This document shows positions 48,513-55,000 of a stretch of DNA of 55,000 nucleotides, one piece after another. The position numbers were made by a program, and so were the translations under genes. Numbering within the stretch: the stretch's first letter is position 1; every line of letters starts with the position of its first letter. Under the pieces are notes generated by a model, which saw only the letters and a list, made by a program, of their open reading frames with translations, was not told the origin of the DNA and made no database searches. The DNA comes from Symbiodinium natans. Taxonomy: Eukaryota; Sar; Dinophyceae; Suessiales; Symbiodiniaceae. The DNA is taken from assembly GCA_905221605.1 (NCBI GenBank), contig CAJNDS010002290.1, positions 17,501 through 72,500 on the forward strand, read 5' to 3'.

Positions 48513-48919
48513 CGTTTGAGGCTACACGCAAGCTCTCAGTGCATTCGAGGGCTCCAGCTGCTGGCAGAAGGCAAGGGCGTTTCTTTTTCCGGTGTTGTGA
48601 TCTGAGCTGCTCTTGACACCCGGGTGGGGGCCGACAGAAGCTTGGTAGTTCGAAGGCATGTTTGGGTGTTTGGCGTCGGCCTGGAAGTAGGTTGGTGACA
48701 GGGTCACGCATGCTGCTTTCTTTCGGGGTGAGGCTCTCTGGTTTTCTTGCCTGACATGATTTGCGCCTGGAAGGCGCTTTCCCTGCTGTTCACAGCAGAC
48801 GAACTCGGGATGACCAACGACATATGTGCCTCGGAGCGCTTGGCATAGGATCACGGCCCAATTAACAGAGTCGAGTGCTTGCCTCTAAGACTCTGCTGAA
48901 TCGGTGTCTCTTTCCTCGG

Positions 48920-49013
48920 GCTGTAGTGGGGAATGAGGGAATGAGGTACCCTACACAGTCCCTTAAAGGGCAAAAAGAGGTGCCCTACATAATCCTTCTT
49001 CTGCAACTTTGAG
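48920..49013. mobile_element. Introner-like element, degenerate, at the intron 3' end
   Basis: GGGAATGAGGGAATGAGGTA, then CCCTACACAGTCCCTTAAAGGG. Same ATGAGGGAATGAGG end and CCCTTAAAGGG core as the family; the right end is not intact. Confidence 0.5.
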
Positions 49014-49110
49014 GCTACACGGCGGCCATGCGTGCGTGCTCAGACGAGTGGCAGTGGTCCCTGGCCTTGCTCAGTCGGCTGCCCAATCCTGACAGGCGGC
49101 TGGCCAAGCT
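49014..49110 (+). CDS. PPR gene, exon
   Basis: Starts phase 1 after TTTGAG and reads YTAAMRACSDEWQWSLALLS, then RLPNPDRRLAK and two bases, with donor GTAAAT. A full PPR helix pair. Unspliced it would stop at 49112-49114; spliced to 49705 the phases 2+1 match. Confidence 0.7.
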
Positions 49111-49136
49111 GTAAATATCCGTGGATTGGCTCCTTA

Positions 49137-49378
49137 TACCCCTATACCCCTAAACCCCTAAACCCCTAAACCCCTAAACCCCTAAACCCTTAAACCCCTA
49201 AACCCCTAAACCGCTAAACCCCTAAACCCCTAAACCCCTAAACCCCTAAACCCCTAAACCCCTAAACCCCTAAACCCCTAAACCCCTAAACCCCTAAACC
49301 CTAAACCTAAACCCCTAAACCCCTAAACCCCCAAACCCCTAAACCCCTAAACCCCTTAACCCTAAACCCTAAACCCAA
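49137..49378 (+). repeat. CCCCTAAA octamer array inside PPR intron
   Basis: About 28 units of CCCCTAAA. Confidence 0.95.
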
Positions 49379-49436
49379 AAGTCAGGGCCGCACGAGGTGG
49401 CGAGTGTAGAGGTCAAGAGTTTTTGCGGTCTCTTTT

Positions 49437-49569
49437 CCCCTTGGTTCTTAATGCAGAAATGAGGGCGCTATACATACCCTGTAAGGGATATATAGGGCCC
49501 TAGTTACGCTATGTATGCCCTTTAAGGGATTGTCTAGGGCGCATCACTCCCTCATCCCCTGAGAACCAG
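49437..49569. mobile_element. Introner-like inverted-repeat element
   Basis: Left end TTGGTTCTTAATGCAGAAAT, right end CCTGAGAACCAGCCAG, and two core-like segments (ACCCTGTAAGGGATAT and GCCCTTTAAGGGATTG). Abuts the next copy. Confidence 0.7.
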
Positions 49570-49704
49570 CCAGCTCTTCGTAGGGAATGAGGGAATTAGG
49601 GCGCAACCATATATACCCTTCAAGTGATTTTACAGGTTTTAGGGTTTAGGGTTTAGGGTTTGGGGTTGTACTTCATTCCTCATTCCCTACCAAGAACCAG
49701 CCAG
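49567..49704. mobile_element. Introner-like element interrupted by TTTAGGG, providing a PPR acceptor
   Basis: Left end CTCTTCGTAGGGAATGAGGG, right end CTACCAAGAACCAGCCAG. The same CCAGCCAG acceptor as ankyrin-gene intron 3 precedes the PPR exon. A short TTTAGGG tract (49633-49668) lies inside. Confidence 0.7.
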
Positions 49705-49777
49705 CTTGTCGCGGCAAATCTGCAGGCGGGCCTTCAACGTGGCACTGAACTCCTGCGCGAAGGCCTCGAAGCGCCAG
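49705..49777 (+). CDS. PPR gene, exon
   Basis: One base plus 24 codons: LSRQICRRAFNVALNSCAKA then SKRQ, with donor CAG|GTGGGGTTTAGGG. Joined to 49985 it gives AKASKRQ|VALTLLRRI, a canonical PPR turn. Confidence 0.7.
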
Positions 49778-49984
49778 GTGGGGTTTAGGGTTTAGGGTTT
49801 AGGGTTTAGGGTTTAGGGTTTAGGGTTTAGGGTTTGGGGTTCAGAGTTTAGGGTTTAGGCCACAAAGCTTGATGTCGCTGCTACGTGCGGTCAGGAAATA
49901 GAAGTCCCATGATCCTAACCCAGAACCCTAAGTAAACCCTAGACACTAAACCCTAGACCCCAAACATGCGATTCTGTAAAAAAG
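49778..49984 (+). other. 207-bp telomere-hairpin intron of the PPR gene
   Basis: Begins GTGGGGTTTAGGG with about ten TTTAGGG units and ends with a CCCTAAG, CCCTAGA, CCCCAAA block (49917-49966) and TAAAAAAG. The two ends are reverse complements in repeat type, separated by about 60 bp of unique sequence. Confidence 0.7.
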
Positions 49985-50026
49985 GTGGCCCTGACGCTCC
50001 TGCGGCGTATCCCAGCTCCCGACGCC
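49985..50026 (+). CDS. PPR gene, exon
   Basis: 14 codons: VALTLLRRIPAPDA, PPR helix B. Donor GTCAGC. The next exon at 50762 restores PDA|DTISFN. Confidence 0.65.
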
Positions 50027-50443
50027 GTCAGCAGCCAGCCTGAAGTAACTTCTGCCAGCCTTTTCTCTTCCTGTGTTCATCGGTCATTGTAGGCTCCTGA
50101 AAATCTGGGTGTGGCTTCTGCTGCAGCATGGTATACGGCATTTGGCATGCTTGTAAGAAGCTTGCTTTGGTTCGGGCCGCGGGCTTCTTCGTAAGAGCCG
50201 CGGTATGACTTGCTCTCCACCTGACTCAGGCTACAACTCCGCCCTGACCGCATGTGTGGGTGCAGATGGGTGGATGGAGGCCCAAAACCAAGCCTGGGTT
50301 CAGAAACGCTGAGCGGGAGCTTGATCCCAACTAATAGTAGAATAACATGATAGTCTAGTAGAATCCATCGTAATACAATATAACACAACATGTTCCTTGG
50401 CGATGCAGAGAGCCTCGAACGCATGGTATCGGAAGCATACACA

Positions 50444-50520
50444 ACCCTGAACCCTAACCCTAAACCCTAAACCCCAAACCCGAAACCCTAAGCCCTGAGC
50501 CCTGAACCCTAAACCCTGTT
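50444..50520 (+). repeat. CCCTAAA block inside PPR intron, diverged
   Basis: About ten units. Confidence 0.9.
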
Positions 50521-50761
50521 CTATTGTATTGCATGATGGGGATGGGACGGTGGGGTTTGGCAGGCACTGGTGCTGCTTGCCGAGCTGGCCGACGACGCGG
50601 ACGGCTGATTGCGGGATGCTCGGGGTGGAGGGTTGCGAGATCAGACAACTTAGTCCTGAAAGGAACCCTGTGCAAGAACAGTTCAGAGGCTGGGTTTTGG
50701 GGTCTTGAGGATTCATTGGAGCCGCTTGTGTGCGAGGGGGAGTCGAAGAGTCGCGCGAGAG

Positions 50762-50800
50762 GACACCATCAGCTTCAACGTGGTATTGGCAGCCTGTGAG
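50762..50800 (+). CDS. PPR gene, exon
   Basis: 13 codons: DTISFNVVLAACE, PPR helix A. Donor GAG|GCAGCC (GC). Joined to 51306 it gives ACE|AAGAWLASLQLLE, very close to the usual ACEKAGQW..AL.LL. Confidence 0.7.
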
Positions 50801-51056
50801 GCAGCCGAGGGCCCACTTTCTAGAGTTCGGTGCTCCCATGCGGGCGACTGAATGTTACTATCGGAAGATCAGGGTGTGATTGGGGGTTTCCGAAAAGAGG
50901 ATACGTTCTCGGGGTCCTTATTGTAAGGGAAGCCTACTATTTGGGGACTAAGGGGTACCTTTTTTTCGTAAAACCCCCAATTCGCACTCCCCCAAACTAC
51001 CCAGAGCCGCTGTCAACACAAACCCCACATGCCCCACCATCTAGGGTCGTAACCCC

Positions 51057-51296
51057 AAAACCCTAGAGTAACCCCAGCGAGTCCAGTTTAAAGAAAAACC
51101 CTAATCCCTCCCCAAACCCTAAACCCTGAACCCTAACCCTAAACCCTAAACCCTAAACCCTAAACCCTAAACTCTACCCCCTACACCCTACACCCTAAGC
51201 CCTACACCCTAAGCCCTAAGCCCTAAACCCTAAACCTTAAACCCTAAACCCTAAACCCTTCACCCTAAACCCTAAACCCTAAACTCTAAACGCTAG
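51057..51296 (+). repeat. CCCTAAA block at a PPR intron 3' end
   Basis: About 30 units with CCCTACA and CCCTAAG variants, ending 10 bp before the next PPR exon. Confidence 0.93.
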
Positions 51297-51305
51297 AATG
51301 TCCAG

Positions 51306-51351
51306 GCTGCCGGGGCTTGGCTTGCCTCGTTGCAACTCCTCGAGTGTCTGG
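51306..51351 (+). CDS. PPR gene, exon (last confident one)
   Basis: Reads AAGAWLASLQLLECL after TGTCCAG|G; donor probably CTGG|GTAGCA. PPR helix B. Confidence 0.65.
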
Positions 51352-51667
51352 GTAGCAATTGCAATCGAGGGCTTGCCTTCTTCTTAGCCAGACCCCTGGG
51401 AGGATCCAAAAAGGATCCAAGAAGCAGATCCCCCGAAGGATCTCCTCGGGGGTTCATCAGAAAGTATAGGGTACTATTTGGGTGTTCTAGTTTTTGGGTC
51501 CCTCCCAGCAGTCTGGGTCTACATACTCGGGAAGTAGTGCATGAAGTACCTTACACACCCCCTTCAAGGGATTATCTGGGAAACCCAATTTCCAGGTTCT
51601 CTATTGAACCACTAAGTTTCAGAGATATTTTGGCTTGGAGGGCAATGATCAGTTTGATCAATCGTAC
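51352..51667. other. Unique sequence with an introner-like core
   Basis: Contains CACCCCCTTCAAGGGATTAT near 51556-51575, resembling the core of the inverted-repeat family; no exon called. Confidence 0.35.
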
Positions 51668-51708
51668 CGGGTTTAGGGTTTAGGGTTTACTGACTCGTTT
51701 TGTCTCAG

Positions 51709-51821
51709 ACTCTGTCGGCCTGTGGTTGACCAGCAGCATCTTCATCCTGATCCTTTGCTTAGGATATGTTGCAATCAATATCAATCACCGCGTGGCGCTG
51801 CCTGCTGGCATGAGCCCATAG
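51709..51821 (+). CDS. Terminal exon with a transmembrane helix
   Basis: After TTTTGTCTCAG the frame reads DSVGLWLTSSIFILILCLGY, then VAININHRVALPAGMSP and TAG 51819-51821. One clear membrane helix near the C-terminus. Preceded by a short TTTAGGG block (51668-51690) and followed by CCCTAAA. Whether it ends the PPR gene or another gene is unknown. Confidence 0.45.
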
Positions 51822-51840
51822 TAGAAAGCTTGCTTGATGA

Positions 51841-51968
51841 CACCCTAGACCCTAAACCCTAAGCCCTAAACCCTGAACCCTAAACCCTAAACCCTAAACC
51901 CTAAACCCTAAACCCTAAACCCTAAACCCTAAACCCTAAACTCTAAACCCTAAACCCTAAACCCTAAG
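51841..51968 (+). repeat. CCCTAAA block
   Basis: About 18 units. Confidence 0.95.
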
Positions 51969-52312
51969 CTGACATTAGGGGAGGTAGGATGTCATGGGCA
52001 ACTCAGGCAAATGACAGAGGCCTCGCTCGAGCCGGACAGCCACCCAACTCCCCTAAACTCTGCACCAGAAGCCCTAAACCCTAAACCCCAAACCCCCTTA
52101 AGCGGCTCTGTCCAGCGTGTGTGGATGGGCAGCCTTTAGGGGGCCGAGGGGCTTTTGTTGTGCCGACGTTCTGCCGAACTTGCGGCTGTTTCGGGGTGGC
52201 GTTTGGTGTTGGAGGGGTTCACAGCGCTCCCCATCAAGGCGCTCAAGGCCCGAAACACCCCCAACAAATCTCTAACCCTCAAAACCCCAATAAAGTGGAA
52301 TAGTAATGAACT
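51969..52312. other. Unique sequence, no gene called
   Basis: A small CCCTAAA patch lies at 52072-52098. Short frames (52121-52303, 52155-52358) have no recognisable content. Confidence 0.35.
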
Positions 52313-52836
52313 AAACCCCGAAACCCTGAACCCTGAGCCTGGAGACCCTGAACCCTAAACCCCTAAAACCCAAAAACCCAAAAACCCAAAAACCCTAAAG
52401 CCCAAAAACCCTAAAACCCTAAAACCCGAAAACCCTAAAACCCAAAAACCCAAAAACCCTAAAGCCCAAAAACCCTAAAACCCTAAAACCCGAAAACCCT
52501 AAAACCCAAAAACCGTAAACCCTAAACCCTAAACCCTAAACCTCAAACCCTAAACCCTAAACCCTAAACCCTAAACCCTAAACCCTAAACCCTAAACCCT
52601 AAACCCTAAACCTTAAACCCTAAACCCTAAACCCTAAACCCTAAACCCTAAACCCTAAACCCTCACCCTAAACCTAAACCCTAAACCCTAAACCCTAAAC
52701 CCTAAACCCTAAACCCTAAACCCTAAACCCTAAACCCTAAACCCTAAACCCTCACCCTAAACCCTAAACCCTAAAGCCTAAACCCTAAACCCTAAGCCCT
52801 AAACCCTAAACCCTAATCCCTAAACACTAAACCTTC
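52313..52836 (+). repeat. Long CCCTAAA array with AAAACCC higher-order duplication
   Basis: 52350-52515 has two copies of a roughly 65-bp block of CCCAAAAA, CCCTAAAA and CCCGAAAA variants, followed by about 45 near-perfect CCCTAAA units. Confidence 0.95.
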
Positions 52837-52848
52837 AGCACAGCGTAG

Positions 52849-52941
52849 GACTCGCAGAGCCGCCGCGCGGCCATCGGCGCGTGCGCAGCCGCGGCCGCGT
52901 GGCGCTCGGCCCTGGTGCTGCCTGGAAAGAGAACCGAGGAG
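52849..52941 (+). CDS. PPR-like exon
   Basis: 31 codons, phase 0, from AGCGTAG|G to GAG|GTGGTT. It reads DSQSRRAAIGACAAAAAWRS then ALVLPGKRTEE, matching PPR helix A, turn and W..AL. May belong to the 45-51 kb gene or to a second PPR gene. Confidence 0.55.
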
Positions 52942-53045
52942 GTGGTTGGGTTTAGGGTTTAGGGTTTAGGGTTTAGGGTTTAGGGTTTAGGGTTTAGGGT
53001 TTAGGGTTTCGGGTTTCGGGTTTAGGGTTTAGGGTTTAAGGTCGA
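52942..53045 (+). repeat. TTTAGGG block
   Basis: About 13 units with two TTTCGGG; followed to 53235 by diverged GGGTTGAGGG repeats. Confidence 0.94.
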
Positions 53046-53760
53046 AGAATGAGGCTTGAGGGTTGAGGATTGAGGGTTGAGGGATTCGGGTTTGGGGTTG
53101 AGGGTTGAGAGTTGAGGAGTTTAGGGTTTAGGGTTGAGGGCTGATCAAGGGCTGAGGGTCTGACGACTGAGGGTTGAGGGTTGCGTTTTGAGGATTTAGA
53201 GGGTTCGGGTTTGAGGGGTTTAGGTTTCGGGGTTGAGGATGTACAGTATTTAGGTTAAGGGTTTATGGGTTCCGAGGGCTCATGACGGTTAATGATGATG
53301 ATTGTTCAAACAGGTTTAGGGTTTAGGGCTAGGGTAGTAGTAAGAGTAAGAAGACTCGCAAACGATGGGAGTCATAAGAATCATAAGCACGGTCCGAAGA
53401 ATAACCTCAACAAGGGACTCAGAGATCGCTCTCAGGCTGGTCCCTGAAGTTGGGGATGGCTTTACATGCGGCTTGGCTGATGTCATCCTGAACCCAAAAC
53501 GCCCCAAACCCTACGGATGAGAAGCAACAATCACTCCTCATCATGATCGCAAGGGTAGTAGTCATGCACCTTCTTCCAATGTGGGTACTTCCAAAAATGG
53601 GGGTACCCCCTTATATAGCCCAAATAGAATAGAATCCCCGTAAAGGGACCCCCCAAAACGGTACCCTTGTTTCGGAACCCTCACGTGCACTAGTCAATAA
53701 CGGAGGTGGCGCCTGCTGCCGCGCGCTGGGCGCTGCGCTGCGGTGGGCTGAGGCAGGGTG
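53046..53760. other. Diverged G-rich repeat and unique sequence
   Basis: GGGTTGAGG-type decay to 53235, small TTTAGGG patch at 53314, then unique sequence with a GGGGTACCCCC palindrome (53598-53608). No gene called. Confidence 0.4.
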
Positions 53761-53779
53761 CCAAACCACATTCTCAGTC

Positions 53780-53870
53780 TCTATCTGTATACATATATAT
53801 ATATATGTATATGTATATTGTATTGTATAACATATATATTTCTATGTGTATATATATATAGATATGTATG
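53780..53870. repeat. TA/TATG microsatellite
   Basis: TATACATATATATATATATG-like runs. Confidence 0.9.
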
Positions 53871-54015
53871 TTGGTCGTGTTATGTCTTATACAAAGTATC
53901 CTGTCCCTCTTCAATCGGTAAGAAGGGACCATCGATCAGAGCGTTGATACATGTTGCAACCATTGCTCCCCAATGCCTCTCATCTTGAGAAGGGCTTCGG
54001 GGTTTAGGGTCCGTG

Positions 54016-54155
54016 CCCCGTAAACCCTAAACCCTAAACCCTAAGCCCTAAACCCTAAACCCTAAACTCTAAGCCCTAAGCCCTAAGCCCTAAACCCTAA
54101 ACCCTAAACCCTAAACCCTAAACCCTAAACCCTAAACCCTAAACCTAAGCCCTAA
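54016..54155 (+). repeat. CCCTAAA block with CCCTAAG variants
   Basis: About 20 units. Confidence 0.94.
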
Positions 54156-54263
54156 TTTTGATGATGCCCTGAGGCCTTGAGCCTGATCCAGCACTGCCCT
54201 CAGAGTTCATATGGACCTTTCTCATGGGGGTGGACCCTCAGCCCGACACCCCCTTGGGGCTTG

Positions 54264-54358
54264 GAACCCTAAACCCTAAACCCTAAACCCTAAACCCTAA
54301 ACCCTAAACCCTAAACCCTAAACCCTAAACCCTAAACCCTAAACCCTAAACCCTAAAC
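54264..54358 (+). repeat. CCCTAAA block
   Basis: About 13 perfect units. Confidence 0.95.
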
Positions 54359-55000
54359 TGCCGAGAGCGCCGCTGTCCATATGCATGGGCGCTCGAGGCT
54401 TCGACCGAGGTCCCCGACCGAGCGTCTCCACAGAACGGTGAGGGAGGGTAAAGCCTCCCGGTAGACGAGACGGCAGTGACTGGCCACGCCTCAGACCTAG
54501 GGCGTCAGCCCTAATATAATTAGGACCCAAACCTCGCACCATTGGCGTCTTTTAGTGTTTTTGGGGGGGTCCGGGGGGTACCCCCCGGGCAATTCCGGGG
54601 CCCTGAGCTGGCAGATTCCGGGCCCCCCCCCCCTCTGGGCCGGTCCAGGGGGGCTCCTGCCGTGACTTCGTTTACAGTCACTTTTTTGGGGCTTTTCAAA
54701 CCTTTTTCCCCTGAGACCTCCCTGGGACCCCCCTGGGACCCCCCTGGGACTGCCCTGGGACCCCCCTGGGACCCCCCTGGGACCCTCCTGGGACGCTGGG
54801 ACTTTTCTGGGACCCCGCACCCTAAGAATGCTGGGCTAAGACTAAGACCCCCTGCCGGTGGGGCCCCTCTGGGACCTTCCTAGGACCCTTTGGGACAGCC
54901 GGTGACGGCTCGGTTTTGGTCAAAAATCCAGAAAACGAGAGACCACCCAGACCCGTCGATTTCAGTACTAAAAAATCGCATTTTTAACTGGGGCCCGGGC
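54359..55000. other. Unique sequence with CTGGGACCCCC minisatellite
   Basis: 54719-54795 has about seven tandem 11-12 bp CTGGGACCCCC units. No gene I can support; open frames on both strands are driven by the repeat and G/C runs. Confidence 0.6.

Noticed and set aside
54497-54883. Pro/Gly-rich frames on both strands near the right end
   Set aside because: Driven by the CTGGGACCCCC minisatellite and G/C runs.

Overview
The window looks like nuclear DNA of a dinoflagellate. The strongest evidence is a 19-base match to the 3' part of the dinoflagellate spliced leader (DinoSL) at 38405-38423. Supporting evidence is the plant/alveolate-type telomere repeat TTTAGGG/CCCTAAA scattered interstitially through almost the whole window, introns with GT, GC and GA donors and AG|G acceptors, and introner-like inverted-repeat elements. 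I see no bacterial-type operons, rRNA or tRNA.

Layout. 0.4-3.2 kb: exons of one or more genes (membrane segment, acidic exons). 3-11 kb: many telomere-repeat blocks with single exon-like islands between them. 11.4-13.6 kb: a secreted protein of about twenty 33-residue repeats, now broken by two 1-base deletions. 14.9-17.2 kb: a four-exon gene for an ankyrin-repeat, multi-pass membrane protein (679 aa by my splicing), two of whose introns are introner-like. 17-23 kb: telomere blocks, exon islands, poly-C and AT repeats. 23.2-26.3 kb: exons of a CCCH zinc-finger gene with a Lys/Glu-rich tail. 27363-36206: a young LTR element with 287/286-bp LTRs that differ by one base and a CCCTA target duplication. 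It carries one giant ORF (WW, S1-like, SAM-like and six CCCH fingers) but no recognisable protease, reverse transcriptase or integrase. 37.5-42.1 kb: a processed retrogene with a DinoSL relic at its 5' end, lying inside a GA-rich microsatellite. 45.3-51.4 kb (perhaps to 52.9 kb): a pentatricopeptide-repeat (PPR) gene of at least nine small exons.

How it fits together. Most short exon-like islands are preceded by CCCTAAA and followed by TTTAGGG. Several PPR exons join in phase across telomere-repeat introns and regenerate PPR motifs at normal spacing. So much of the interstitial telomeric DNA here is intron sequence with a fixed polarity: G-rich at the intron 5' end and C-rich at the 3' end, which would let intron ends pair. 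This, the pol-less LTR element and the introner-like families are the most interesting signals. Exon calls were made by eye from frame, phase and splice dinucleotides, with no transcript data.
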